Positions 55,501-63,831 are shown, counted from the stretch's first letter. The stretch is DNA of 64,000 nucleotides from Rhodanobacter panaciterrae (GCF_014651895.1 NZ_BMXT01000001.1:1-64000); one strand, 5' to 3'. Numbers and translations: made by a program. Notes: generated by a model from the letters alone, not told the origin.

Positions 55501-58067
55501 GCGCCTGGGGCGCGGGTATCGCCGCGGTCGGCACGTACGGCAACTTCGATATCAGCAATACCAACAGCATTGTCGCCAGCGCCAAGTCGGCGTATTTCGA
55601 CAATAGCGGACTCACCACGGCCAATGGCATCTCGGTGATCTCGAAGGTCGGCAGTGTCGCGCGTACGCTGACGCTGGGTGACATCTCGCTGGTCAACAGC
55701 GCGACCGGATCCATCTCGGCCAGCGCCGAAAGCAGCATCGGTACCGGTACTACCACTTTCGCCAGCGGACTCGATGGTCTGGTGACCGTGGGCTCATACG
55801 GCAGCGGCCTGGTCAGCACCCTCCATGGCATCACGATCGACAACGAAGGTAGCGTGCTGACAAGCGCCATTACCGACGCTGCAGCCGCCGGCTCGTCCAC
55901 CGCGATCGGCCTGTCGGCAGTGAACGGCTCGGCGCAGGGTTACGCCAAGGTCATCAATAACGGCATCGTGTCGAGTCAGGCCAACAGCGAGAGCGTGGCC
56001 AATGCCACTGGCATCTTCGCCACGGCGAACGACATCACCGTCACGTTGAACGCCGCCAGCAACATCGTGGCCACGGCGACTGGTGGCAGCGGCACTGCGA
56101 TCGGTCTGTTCGCTTCCGGTGCGACCATTGCGGCAAGCAATGCCGGCATCATCGACGCCACCTTCATCGGCAGCGGCGGCAGCGCCAATGGCGCAATGAT
56201 CACCTCGGCCAGCGATGTGGCCTTCACCAATACGGGCAACATTGTCGCCAGCGCGGATAACGCCGTGGGCGTAAACCTCGTCAGCACCACGGCGACCACA
56301 CTGACCAACAGTGGCATGATCAGCGCGGTGTCGCCGAGTGGGAATGGCGTGGCGGTATTGACGGGTGCGTCGAGCGATACCATCACCAACACCGGCACAA
56401 TCAACGGCGCAATTCAAACCGGTGCTGGCGACGATACCTTCACCAATGCCGTGGGCGGCGTCTGGAATGCGGTGGGTGCCTCGGACTTCGGTGCCGGTGA
56501 CGACATCATCACCAATGCCGGCACGATCCACCTGAGCAACACGACGATCAGCCTGGGAAGCGACCCGATCGGTAACCAGTTCGGCAATGCCGGCCTGATC
56601 ACCGTTTCAGGCACCAATGCCATCACCATGATCACCGGCACGTCGGCGAACCCGAATGCGTTCACCAACAACGGTACGTTGAATTTCCAGAACGGTGTGG
56701 TGGGCGACACGCTGGCGATCACTGGCAACTTCGCCGGCAACGGCACGATCAACATGGACGTGAGTGGCCTGCACGGTACCAGCGATCAATTGGAGATCAT
56801 CGGCAACGTGCTCGCCGGCAGCGTGAACACGGTCAACGTGCACGTGCTGGATGATCCGACCGCCGCCTCGACCGTCATCCCGCTGGTCACAGTGACCGGA
56901 ACTTCCGTCGCCGGCTCCTTCGTGCTGGGCAACGTGGTGCAAGACAAGAGCTTCCTGGAACTGAGTGAGGTGCTGCTCACCAACATCGACCCCAGCAACA
57001 CAACCAGCGATGCGTTCTCGCTCGGTCAGACCGTGACAGCGCCCCCGGCTCCGCCCGCGCCCCCGGCTCCACCAGCACCGCCCGCCCCTCCGGCTCCACC
57101 CGCCCCGCCACCGATCGTGGGCATCGGCGAAAGTGTGAGCGGTCTGAGCAACCTGGGCACACTCGCGGTGTCGGCGGCACCGGGTGCGCAGAGTCTGATG
57201 AATAGCCAGATCGGCACCTTGGAACAGCGCATGGGCGCAGTCAGCCAGACGCTCAAAGGCGGCGTGAGCCTGTGGGCTCGTGTGTTCGGCGACAGTGGCA
57301 CGGTTGATCCCAGTCACAATGCCGGCAACTTCGGCCAAGGCGGTAACTTCTCTTTTGACCAGAGCAACACTGGTGAGGAGGTGGGCGTGGACTTTGCGTT
57401 CACCGACGAGCTGAAGGCTGGTCTGTTGGTGGCAAAGAATCAGGCTAACCAGCATCTCGATGGCAGCAACTCAGGTTCTGGTCAGATCAAGGGCACCACC
57501 AGTGGTGTCTATGCGACCTGGATTTCGTCGACTGGCGCCTACCTCGATGCCTCGTTTCGCTCGATGAGCTTTACCAGTCATCTCAAGTCGGCCGCAGGCG
57601 AGGCATGGGTCGAGGGCGATGCCGATGCCTTTAACGTGGAAGCAGGCAAGAGCTGGACACTCGGCAACGGCCTGCAAATCGCTCCGCAACTGCAGTACAC
57701 GTGGAACCGGGTCAACAGCGTCAAGTCCGATTCGGCCACGTTGGCGGGCTTCCAGTCCGGCGGTGACAACTCGTCGCGCGGCCGACTGGGTGTGATGGTC
57801 AGCAAGAGCTATACGGCGGATGCAGGCACGACATGGACGCCGTATGTCGGGATCTCCGCGGTGCATGAATTCGACGGCACCAACCGTTACACGATCAACA
57901 ACACGTTCTACGGTGAAACCAGCACGCAAGGCACCAGTGCGTTGGTCGAGGGCGGCGTCAACGTGAAGATCCGCAACCTCGCCCTGTACGGCGGCGCAAG
58001 CTGGCAGGACGGCGGCGCGATGAAGAGCTTCTTCGGTGGGCAGGTCGGGTTGCGCTACACCTGGTAA
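52539..58067 (+). CDS. large autotransporter (type Va) with beta-helical passenger
   Basis: An 1842-residue surface protein. It has an extended signal region (about 1-50, charged head then AISFTLFALGGSGAAIAA). The passenger (about 51-1490) is made of Gly/Asn/Ser/Thr/Ala-rich repeats with a recurring NSG-x-I-x-A pattern, as in beta-helices. A proline/alanine linker (about 1500-1526, PPA repeats) follows. The C-terminal autotransporter beta-barrel (about 1565-1842) ends in the aromatic residue Trp (RYTW), as such barrels do. No protease or lipase signature was seen in the passenger, so adhesion or biofilm formation is more likely. The start at 52539 follows AAGGGG; upstream frame is not part of the signal. 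Confidence 0.88.
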   Translation: MNANTSNRTKALRVDQAPKVTPLTHAVRAALAISFTLFALGGSGAAIAAGTCVTTVSNTVSCNGDFTETLPGTVFAPVADLTLVVGDSLPSSVIPGAGLIGIDATWGGNVGVVSAANITTVGADGIHAVGTTSALVTNSGSVNTDVTGSAAIALNVVANGDVGVVNSGNINAYSTDVDDVTAVNVYTDSGNVTFDNQATGGITATAQDGNAIAVNASAAAGIATFSNEGTITASSVNGIAIGVLVSAYGDVGVTHSGNLSATSTNYQAVGLLASSATGIATVDSSGSISATGGQDQAIALEAFGQTGASVTNSGSISATSATGTATGILAQTVYGNATIDSSSGLSITSGYNAVGLSAISTYGDASASGSGFTQVIGHGGISHVIEAYSVNGNATASNNGFNLSGAYNGSAVGVSAISGNSTASASNNAYMQIIAKGDSSNYATAILAKTYNGDASASNSDTAVAYSSHGVAIGMKVDAAGGDALATNTGTIISQNFLFANADGIRAVSSTGKSTVNNSGTVVGDSLQILGYPFSFTTVLGIGAQSYSGTSVTNSGIVQAVGPWFVDGIKAIALYGDVGVTNTASGTVFASGLAPVGIGAYVGYGLSYHATVNNDGAVHVVQTGDCFCSGITPDGIGIAAASNYAGGVQVNNNATGSIVISTQHGGTGISANTYNDVAGVDNAGSIAINSSAYNASSFGILAFSAYGAVGVVNSGSITLTAAPAPGLGHYTFNDMIGIYGKTGRHHNVGYGSGYYGALDTTITNSGDIDIRASQGDGILGVAQYGSALVSNSGNIRIDDTFGGYGVVVQTGFNGLTTIGSAGIDNTGLVQVYGSQGARGLIARVSGGNAIDITNEGDVEASGELGAAGIFARNYNYTGNAINVTNTGSIGAHSATGALYAANAISSSLHAEAIGVRTYNYSGVTTVNNGGDIVATAATSNPLSSSAIGVYTKNGYATHYGDTVIANTGTITAADISSNGKPAFHAQHGAWGAGIAAVGTYGNFDISNTNSIVASAKSAYFDNSGLTTANGISVISKVGSVARTLTLGDISLVNSATGSISASAESSIGTGTTTFASGLDGLVTVGSYGSGLVSTLHGITIDNEGSVLTSAITDAAAAGSSTAIGLSAVNGSAQGYAKVINNGIVSSQANSESVANATGIFATANDITVTLNAASNIVATATGGSGTAIGLFASGATIAASNAGIIDATFIGSGGSANGAMITSASDVAFTNTGNIVASADNAVGVNLVSTTATTLTNSGMISAVSPSGNGVAVLTGASSDTITNTGTINGAIQTGAGDDTFTNAVGGVWNAVGASDFGAGDDIITNAGTIHLSNTTISLGSDPIGNQFGNAGLITVSGTNAITMITGTSANPNAFTNNGTLNFQNGVVGDTLAITGNFAGNGTINMDVSGLHGTSDQLEIIGNVLAGSVNTVNVHVLDDPTAASTVIPLVTVTGTSVAGSFVLGNVVQDKSFLELSEVLLTNIDPSNTTSDAFSLGQTVTAPPAPPAPPAPPAPPAPPAPPAPPPIVGIGESVSGLSNLGTLAVSAAPGAQSLMNSQIGTLEQRMGAVSQTLKGGVSLWARVFGDSGTVDPSHNAGNFGQGGNFSFDQSNTGEEVGVDFAFTDELKAGLLVAKNQANQHLDGSNSGSGQIKGTTSGVYATWISSTGAYLDASFRSMSFTSHLKSAAGEAWVEGDADAFNVEAGKSWTLGNGLQIAPQLQYTWNRVNSVKSDSATLAGFQSGGDNSSRGRLGVMVSKSYTADAGTTWTPYVGISAVHEFDGTNRYTINNTFYGETSTQGTSALVEGGVNVKIRNLALYGGASWQDGGAMKSFFGGQVGLRYTW
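57037..57117 (+). repeat. PPA-coding low-complexity repeat in the autotransporter linker
   Basis: A GC-rich tract of 9-base-like units (GCTCCGCCC variants) encodes about nine copies of Pro-Pro-Ala between passenger and barrel. It is prone to length change. Confidence 0.8.
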
Positions 58068-58131
58068 GGCAGCGGGGAGGGAGTCCGGTAGATGCAGATT
58101 TTCCGGGCTTCTTTTCCCGAGGACACAGCAA

Positions 58132-58479
58132 ATGGCAGCAGCCCCGAATGATATCGAAGGCTGCTCTAGGGAGAGCGTCATAGTAAACAAGTTACATGGA
58201 GCAGGGTCCGTCGAATCTCAGATGAGCCTGGCTCAAGATGGTGCCCGGGTATTCACGCCTGGTCAGCAGCGTGTTCTAGAACTGGAAGATGGAGACAGTT
58301 TCTTGTTGCAGACGATTCTGGTCGACGAAGACAACAGTGTCATCCCGCGGTGGCGTTACCGCAGCGCGTCACAAATCGCTACTCGTCTGACGAGCTGGGC
58401 GCGGGAGCGCCATGTGCTGGTCGCATATCGCATGATCGACAAGAACACCGCCCGGATCTGGCGACTCGGTACGATCTGA
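58132..58479 (+). CDS. small protein of unknown family, paralogue A
   Basis: A 115-residue soluble protein with GAGGA before the ATG. The N-terminal ~45 residues appear variable. The rest has QQRVLELEDGDSFLLQTILV, then SQIATRLTSWARERHVLVAYRMIDKNTARIWRLG. It shares this layout with the next gene, which it precedes by ten bases, so both form a pair. No known family recognised. Fold looks like a small alpha/beta DNA- or ligand-binding unit; that is speculation. Confidence 0.6.
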   Translation: MAAAPNDIEGCSRESVIVNKLHGAGSVESQMSLAQDGARVFTPGQQRVLELEDGDSFLLQTILVDEDNSVIPRWRYRSASQIATRLTSWARERHVLVAYRMIDKNTARIWRLGTI

Positions 58480-58489
58480 TGAAGCAGGC

Positions 58490-58792
58490 ATGAGCATCAC
58501 CGTATTCGAGGGTTACACGGTCGGCAAGATCGAGCGGGGTATCCCATTTCCGAACGGGAGCAGGAGGCCGCTTTCCATCGAACAGCAGCGGGTCCTGCAA
58601 ATGAAGGAGGGCGATAGTTTTGTGCTTGTAGTGCGCTTCGATGGGTTTTCGACCGACAACGCTAGGCGACTCGCGCAGTGGGCGCGAACGAAGGGCATTC
58701 GCATCATGCAGCGCAAGATCGACCACGACTCTGTGCGAATCTGGCGTGTGGGAGCCATGAAGTCCGATACGCCAGACCAGCCACAGAAATGA
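58490..58792 (+). CDS. small protein of unknown family, paralogue B
   Basis: A 100-residue protein paralogous to the preceding one: QQRVLQMKEGDSFVLVVRF, then NARRLAQWARTKGIRIMQRKIDHDSVRIWRVG. Matched positions include GDSF, W-A-R and the terminal R-IWR-G. It differs in a glycine-rich N-terminus (FEGYTVGKIERG). Co-transcription with paralogue A is expected. Function unknown. Confidence 0.6.
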   Translation: MSITVFEGYTVGKIERGIPFPNGSRRPLSIEQQRVLQMKEGDSFVLVVRFDGFSTDNARRLAQWARTKGIRIMQRKIDHDSVRIWRVGAMKSDTPDQPQK

Positions 58793-58976
58793 TCATGAGC
58801 CACGCATGCAGGGTTGGCCCGGACGACACCCCCGATTTTCTCCTGGCCATCGTCGAGGATGGCGCTTCGAGCAAGCTGCGTGGTCAAACATCTGCCGGCG
58901 CATCATGATCTGAAGGCGTACTCTCAGAGGGTGAATACTTCGACGCGAAGTCAGTCACGAGAATGTGGAGAATGAT

Positions 58977-60215
58977 GTGACAAGCAAGCAGGAAATTTCG
59001 GGTCACGCTGTGTCGATGGCTGGCATCCCGGGCGACTTCGAGGCAGGTTCACAACCTGTTGTACCTGAGGTTTTTTTACCAGCGGATCCTGCGAAATCTG
59101 CACTGTCATCTGCAGATTCGCCCGTAGAGATCACCGCACAGGCCGCTGTGGACGTTCCCAAGCCACGAGTCGTCGACAAAAGCTGTTCACGCGGGCTAGC
59201 GGGATGGCTGGCCGGCAACAATTTGTCGCTGGCGATCTCGTCCTATCAGACCGGTCGCGTCTATCTGGTGGGTAGCGACAAGCAAGGCCGCGTGTCGTTC
59301 TTCGAGCGACTGTTCGAACGTGCCATGGGCATTGTCGGCAACGCCCAACGCATTTATCTGGGCGGCCTGTACCAGCTGTGGCGCTTTGAGAACGTGCTGC
59401 GTTCGAACGAGGTCATCCACGACCAGTTCGACAAGTGCTATGTGCCGCGCAACGCGCAGACCATCGGCGATCTGGATATCCACGAGCTGGGCATCCGCAA
59501 GAATGGCAAAGTGGTGTTCATCAACACAAAGTACTCGTGCGTCGCCGAGCTAAGCCAGACGCACAGCTTCAAGGCGATCTGGAAGCCGGATTTCATCAGC
59601 AAGATCGCACCGGAGGATCGTTGCCATCTCAACGGGCTGGCGATGGTCGACGGCGCCCCCAAGTACGTCACCGCCGTGTGCAAGAGCGATGCGGTGGATG
59701 GTTGGCGCGATCGGCGCCACAACGGCGGTGTGGTGATCGACATCGACACCAACGAGATCGTCTGCGAAGGTCTGTCGATGCCGCATTCGCCGCGCTGGGC
59801 CAACGGCAAGCTGTGGGTACTGAACGCGGGCACCGGGTATCTGGGCTGGGTGGATTTTGCGACCAAATCGTTTGTGCCGCATGCGTTCCTGCCCGGTTTC
59901 GTGCGCGGCCTGTCGATCTTCGGCAATACCGCAGCGGTGGGTCTGTCCAAGCCAAGGAATCAGCGCTTCGAAGGCCTGCAGCTGGACGCGGAACTGACCA
60001 AACACGACGTCGAGCCGTGGTGCGGCGTGCAGATCATCTCGCTCACCAGCGGCGATGTGCTGCACTGGATCCGTTTTGATGGCGACATCTCCGAGATCTT
60101 CGATCTGTGTTTCCTGCCGAACGTGCGCAACCCGATGATGGTGGGACTGCGTACACCGGAGATCCGCGAGCTGATCACGTTTGAAACCGAACTGATGATG
60201 GAGGTGACCTCATGA
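58977..60215 (+). CDS. TIGR03032 family protein
   Basis: A 412-residue protein of the TIGR03032 (DUF4915-like) family, function uncharacterised. The first ~65 residues are Pro/Ala/Ser-rich and likely disordered. The conserved body follows: GLAGWLAGNNLSLAISSYQTGRV, then FERAMGI, DIHELGI, FINTKYSC, HLNGLAMVDG, LSMPHSPRWANGKLW and FVRGLSIFG. The repeated short strands suggest a propeller. I start it at GTG 58977, six bases after GGAG; GTG 58965 is an alternative. The family is often near sulfotransferase or TPR genes, and a sulfotransferase gene follows here on the other strand. Confidence 0.82.
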   Translation: MTSKQEISGHAVSMAGIPGDFEAGSQPVVPEVFLPADPAKSALSSADSPVEITAQAAVDVPKPRVVDKSCSRGLAGWLAGNNLSLAISSYQTGRVYLVGSDKQGRVSFFERLFERAMGIVGNAQRIYLGGLYQLWRFENVLRSNEVIHDQFDKCYVPRNAQTIGDLDIHELGIRKNGKVVFINTKYSCVAELSQTHSFKAIWKPDFISKIAPEDRCHLNGLAMVDGAPKYVTAVCKSDAVDGWRDRRHNGGVVIDIDTNEIVCEGLSMPHSPRWANGKLWVLNAGTGYLGWVDFATKSFVPHAFLPGFVRGLSIFGNTAAVGLSKPRNQRFEGLQLDAELTKHDVEPWCGVQIISLTSGDVLHWIRFDGDISEIFDLCFLPNVRNPMMVGLRTPEIRELITFETELMMEVTS

Positions 60216-60570
60216 ACCTTACTTGCGAAGGATGGGTCCGGTGATTTGCATAACCGCAGCACAACTCGTGGTCAACATGGTGCAGGCGCCGTCGCGCTGA
60301 GGTCATACGTGGCTTTGCCATCAGCAAACACGTCGCCGCGACATGTGAGCCTCGCGCGAAGCACTGCACCGGATCATTGCTGGCGCGGACAGCCGTACGT
60401 CTTGCGCCGCTGCACGAGCAGATGAGCGACGCGTTGGAGGCCGCGATGTGCGCGTACTTCAAGAAGCGGCGTACTACGGCGGGCTGGAAAAGGCTGATCA
60501 GCGCCCGGATCTGGACGGCTGCTTCCAGTAAGGGCCTGTGTGTTTTGGTTGTAGGGCGTAGGAGCAGTGG
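60216..60570. other. 355-base gap between TIGR03032 and sulfotransferase genes
   Basis: Convergent gene ends with no clear terminator stem. Short frames exist on the plus strand but lack a ribosome site and family resemblance, so nothing is called. Confidence 0.4.
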
Positions 60571-61530
60571 TTACTTGCAATGCCGCTGTTGGCTCATGCT
60601 GCTACTTGGATGGGATGTCACGTAGCTTCCTGAATTCGGGCGCCTAACTCTGCGGTCAGCTCCACTGCGCAAGAGAAGGCACTTCGTGCGCAGATCGTCG
60701 TACGACTCCAGATGATCGTCCAGCCACCGCTTGAATCGCGAGGTGAACAAGCCGTCCGCCTTGTTTTCCATGGGGCGTGGAAGGCCGCTGATGGCGCCGT
60801 CCTTCCAGGGCTCGTGCTTCAGATCCGCAATGCTCTGGCTGCAGGTGTCCTCGAGCCGGGTGTTGGGTCGCAGATCCAGGAATTGACAGATCCGCGTCCA
60901 TTCATCGTCCGGCTCGCGGATCAGGTCTTCCAGAAATACGAAGGCGTGATTGGCGCGCCCGATGCATGCCTCATGAATCTGCATCGCGCGGTTCCAGCGG
61001 CGCGCCCAGTGCACCGAACCACCGCCAAAGGCATCGTCGTTCTCGAAACGAAGGTAGGCGTCCACCAGCGAAGCCAGCACGTCCTCGCCCGGGCGTATCA
61101 CGTGGATGAAACGTGCGTCGGATGCGCAGGCTTCGATTTCCGGCATGTACAGAAGATGGTTCGGTGTCTTCTCCACCCACAGCGAGCAATCGGCGTGCGA
61201 CGCAAGCGAGTCGAGCAGGTCGATGAACTTGGCGGCGCAGGCGTTCGAGCTGAACGGTACTCGCTTGATCTGGCTGCGCTCGTCATCCAGCGAGTGCAGC
61301 AGCGGAACGATCGAAGGTCTTACTCCCTTGCGCATCAAGCCAAGGCGCTGTCGCCACCGGCGTCGTCGCGGTTTGGCACGGTAATCGCCCCAGCGCCATT
61401 CCAGATCGGCGTACAGCTGCTCAAAGAAAGCCGTCTCTGGCAGGGTGAATACATCCGGGTGTCTGGCCAGCAAGGCCTGCACGACCGTGGTGCCAGATCG
61501 CGGACAACCAACAATAAAAGTCCGTTTCAT
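60571..61530 (-). CDS. sulfotransferase family protein
   Basis: A 319-residue PAPS-dependent sulfotransferase-like protein. The 5'-phosphosulfate loop FIVGCPRSGTTVVQALL is at residues 5-21. The general acid/base region WVEKTPNH is near 118, and the 3'-phosphate-binding stretch FIHVIRPGEDVLASLVDAY near 140. The acceptor is unknown; candidates are surface glycans or proteins. It is convergent with the TIGR03032 gene. The C-terminal ~25 residues are Ser/Arg-rich and not part of the fold. Confidence 0.87.
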   Translation of the reverse strand: MKRTFIVGCPRSGTTVVQALLARHPDVFTLPETAFFEQLYADLEWRWGDYRAKPRRRRWRQRLGLMRKGVRPSIVPLLHSLDDERSQIKRVPFSSNACAAKFIDLLDSLASHADCSLWVEKTPNHLLYMPEIEACASDARFIHVIRPGEDVLASLVDAYLRFENDDAFGGGSVHWARRWNRAMQIHEACIGRANHAFVFLEDLIREPDDEWTRICQFLDLRPNTRLEDTCSQSIADLKHEPWKDGAISGLPRPMENKADGLFTSRFKRWLDDHLESYDDLRTKCLLLRSGADRRVRRPNSGSYVTSHPSSSMSQQRHCK

Positions 61531-61937
61531 AGCTCAGGATCTCCTTCAACTCACGTCGGAAGCGACAAGCCCGACCATTTACGTTCAAACGTGCCTGAAA
61601 CCCGGCGGTTGACCTGTGAAAGCATCGGGATGCGTGACCCATATCGCGAAGTGCCGGCAAGTCAGGCCACTCCATGAGAATCCGGGTCACTTGATGTCTG
61701 CCGTGTAGTGCCGGGTTCCGCTGCATGGTCGCGCGGCGCAGCCGCCGACAGGCTCGCTGTGCCTTGCACAGGAGACGAGCTGTTTCAGTTGCGAGGCGAA
61801 TCGGCACAAGACGATCAGCCGATGCGCGGTGTTGCTCGCGGCGACGCTGCAAAATCGCTACGTCGCGTTGGCACCGATGGCGCCGTCGTTGCGGGTACGT
61901 CCGTGGCGGGTGGTGCTGCTGAAACGCAGCTTGTACG
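61531..61937. other. 407-base gap between two minus-strand genes
   Basis: No supported gene or structure. A long minus-strand frame crosses it, but its composition (Arg/His-rich) fits a shadow or random frame. The promoter of the sulfotransferase gene should lie within the part just right of 61530. Confidence 0.4.
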
Positions 61938-62774
61938 TCATGGATGTTGCGGCTGATCCGCTGGATCGGATGACTTGACGATTTCGCTCTCCACGACCAT
62001 GTCGAGCACGAGCGCGGTGGCCGGTGCATCGGCGAGCGGCTGCTTCAGCGTGTAACGCTTCACGCGCAGCACGTTGCGTGTGCCGGGCTGGTGCACGTAA
62101 CCCTCGATGTCCTGTTGCAGCGTCTGCCATGGGCCGGGTTGGCCGCTGCGCAGACCTTGTGCGTCGTAGTGGCGTTCGCGCACCAGCAGGCATGACTTGT
62201 CCGGGATCAGCGGGTGATGGCACGGCGTCGTGTTGGATGCCACTTCCAGAAACATCGTCTCGCCGGGGCCATCGTAACGTGCCTCCGCTGTCGGCTTGCC
62301 GGCGAACGTCAGCGACAGGCCGCTGTCGGCCGCCAGCGTGAGCAACGGTGTGTCGCCGGCCGTCGTCAGGATCAGTGTGGGTCGGCTTTGCAGCACAGCC
62401 TTGATGGTGGACTCGCGCTGCATCAGGGTCGGCTCGGCGCAGGCCATCATGGTATGCAACAAAGACGTCGTGACGAGATGGCCCTCGACGATGGTGTAGC
62501 CGCCGTGGATGCCATTGCAGGCGTTGCGCACGCTGATCGTGTCAGCGCTGAAATCGAGCTGCAGCGGTTGATCCGGCTTGTCGAGCAGTACGTCGAGGCG
62601 CCGATTGTTGCCGTCGACGGCGTCGTGCAATTGCCAGTGGTAGCGCGCGAGGGTGATGGTGGATGTCGGCACGCTGGCGCTGGCTGCCATCGGCGCAGCC
62701 GGATGCGTGGTCGATTCGGGTGCCGACATGCAGGCAGTGAGTGCGAGCGACAGCAGCAGTAGGCAGGCTTTCAT
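61938..62774 (-). CDS. META / DUF4377 domain lipoprotein
   Basis: A 278-residue exported protein. The lipobox LTAC puts the lipidated cysteine at residue 15. A META (HslJ-like) domain spans about 40-160, with ISVRNACNGIHGGYTI and LLHTMMACAEPTLMQRE. A DUF4377-type domain follows (about 165-250), with FLEVASNTTPCHH, LLVRERHYDAQG and GPWQTLQQDIEGYVHQPG. This two-domain form is common in gammaproteobacteria. The role is unclear; META proteins are tied to envelope stress and antibiotic tolerance in some species. Confidence 0.82.
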   Translation of the reverse strand: MKACLLLLSLALTACMSAPESTTHPAAPMAASASVPTSTITLARYHWQLHDAVDGNNRRLDVLLDKPDQPLQLDFSADTISVRNACNGIHGGYTIVEGHLVTTSLLHTMMACAEPTLMQRESTIKAVLQSRPTLILTTAGDTPLLTLAADSGLSLTFAGKPTAEARYDGPGETMFLEVASNTTPCHHPLIPDKSCLLVRERHYDAQGLRSGQPGPWQTLQQDIEGYVHQPGTRNVLRVKRYTLKQPLADAPATALVLDMVVESEIVKSSDPADQPQHP

Positions 62775-63107
62775 GATGGGTTCTCCTGAGAGGACGATTC
62801 AACAATCTCGCACGTGAACATGGCTTGACGATGGCGTTGGCAAGGCGAGACGTGCATACACAAAAAAGCCGCGTCGAGCTTGCGCCGAACGCGGCAAATG
62901 TTTGAACCGATCCACTGCCAGTGCATCGGGTGCCGCCAGCGGAGGGTTCCGACTGGCCCGGGCCAAGTTAGCGGTTGCCTGTCTCACGGACTGGGATGGC
63001 GTTTGGCCGGTGCCGGATTTCGCTCGTCACACGGCCTAGACGGCTCTGGCGGGCACGATGCGGTTCTTGTTGGCCAACACGGCACAACATCCCCATGAGA
63101 ACGTGCC
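62775..63107. other. 333-base gap with a minus-strand terminator
   Basis: It contains the terminator at 62861-62895 on the minus strand and, to its right, about 200 bases with no recognised gene. A small RNA ending at that terminator is possible. Confidence 0.4.
62861..62895 (-). terminator. intrinsic terminator on the minus strand
   Basis: Read on the minus strand, GCCGCGT ... ACGCGGC forms a 7-bp GC-rich stem with a long loop that can extend, followed by six T residues. It stands about 400 bases after the trmO stop and about 90 bases before the META-lipoprotein start, so it would end trmO read-through or a small RNA. Confidence 0.65.
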
Positions 63108-63263
63108 ATGTTGATCACCATCCTGATTGTCGTCCTTGTCCTTGCACTCGTCGGCGGTCTGCCGACTTGGCCGCATTCCCGTTCGTGGGGTTACGGGCCG
63201 AGTGGCGGCATCGGCCTGATCCTGGTCATTCTGCTGGTGCTTTTTCTGCTCGGCCGGCTGTGA
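63108..63263 (+). CDS. DUF3309-type small membrane protein
   Basis: A 51-residue protein with two hydrophobic segments (residues 2-17 and 35-49) joined by a loop containing PTWPHSRSWGYGPSGG. The TWPHS...WGYGPSGG loop and size match the DUF3309 family. It lies antisense to the possible trmO 3' transcript. The ATG is supported by the uniform conservation expected of such a small family; no strong ribosome site. Confidence 0.8.
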   Translation: MLITILIVVLVLALVGGLPTWPHSRSWGYGPSGGIGLILVILLVLFLLGRL

Positions 63264-63294
63264 GGCCGGTTCTGAGGCGATAACGAGCGCGCGC

Positions 63295-63831
63295 TCAATC
63301 CGCTGGCGTGACACGTGGCCGGCGTGGGCCCGGTGCGGAGTGCCGGCCCTGCGCCGCGTCGATCTCGTCGATCCAGCCCGCGCGCGAGATCGGAAACGCA
63401 TCGGCGTAGGGCACGTACGGCTTGATGTCGAGGATCGGTGTGCCGTCGAGCAAATCCATCCCGCGCACGCGTAGCGCATGTTCGCCGACCTCGACCAGCT
63501 CGACCGCGGACAGGCCGATCGCATTCGGCCGGTGCGGCGAACGGGTGGCCAGCACGCTGCGCTTGCCGCCACCGCGCGGTGGTCGTACCTCGGCCTTCCA
63601 GCCTTCGCTGCGATGGAACACGAACACCAGCCAGATGCGCTCGAAGCCGGCCAGGTCGCGAAATGCCGCGGTCGGAAAGTCCGCCGTGAACTGGATGATC
63701 GCCTCGGCCGCCGCGCCGGTCTCGGTGCCTTCGACCACGGTGGGCTGGTGCGGCGCGTCGATGCGCTGCGCATATGGCGAGCGTACGAACGCGATCGGGT
63801 GGCAGGAGAACGCGCTGGAGGTATCGTTCAT
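63295..63831 (-). CDS. trmO: tRNA (N6-threonylcarbamoyladenosine-N6)-methyltransferase TrmO
   Basis: Methylates the N6 of t6A37 in tRNA-Thr using SAM; YaeB/TsaA beta-barrel fold. The protein has 178 residues, slightly short compared with E. coli (235). Visible motifs are FHRSEGWKAEVRPPRGGGKR, the family signature ATRSPHRPNAIGLSAVEL (about 95-112) and LDIKPYVPYADAFP. The N-terminus FSCHPIAFVRSPY is typical. The C-terminal lobe present in the longer homologues is missing, as in many proteobacterial forms. Confidence 0.92.
   Translation of the reverse strand: MNDTSSAFSCHPIAFVRSPYAQRIDAPHQPTVVEGTETGAAAEAIIQFTADFPTAAFRDLAGFERIWLVFVFHRSEGWKAEVRPPRGGGKRSVLATRSPHRPNAIGLSAVELVEVGEHALRVRGMDLLDGTPILDIKPYVPYADAFPISRAGWIDEIDAAQGRHSAPGPRRPRVTPAD

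Noticed and set aside
58798..58908. Short frame MSHACRVGPDD... after paralogue B
   Set aside because: Only about 36 codons, no ribosome site, no resemblance to neighbours.
61421..62029. 202-codon open frame on the minus strand across the intergenic gap
   Set aside because: It overlaps both flanking genes, is Arg/His-rich and has no ribosome site or family resemblance.
62900..62990. tRNA-like segment (GGTTCAAA near a stem)
   Set aside because: No acceptor stem, anticodon arm or D-arm can be assembled on either strand.
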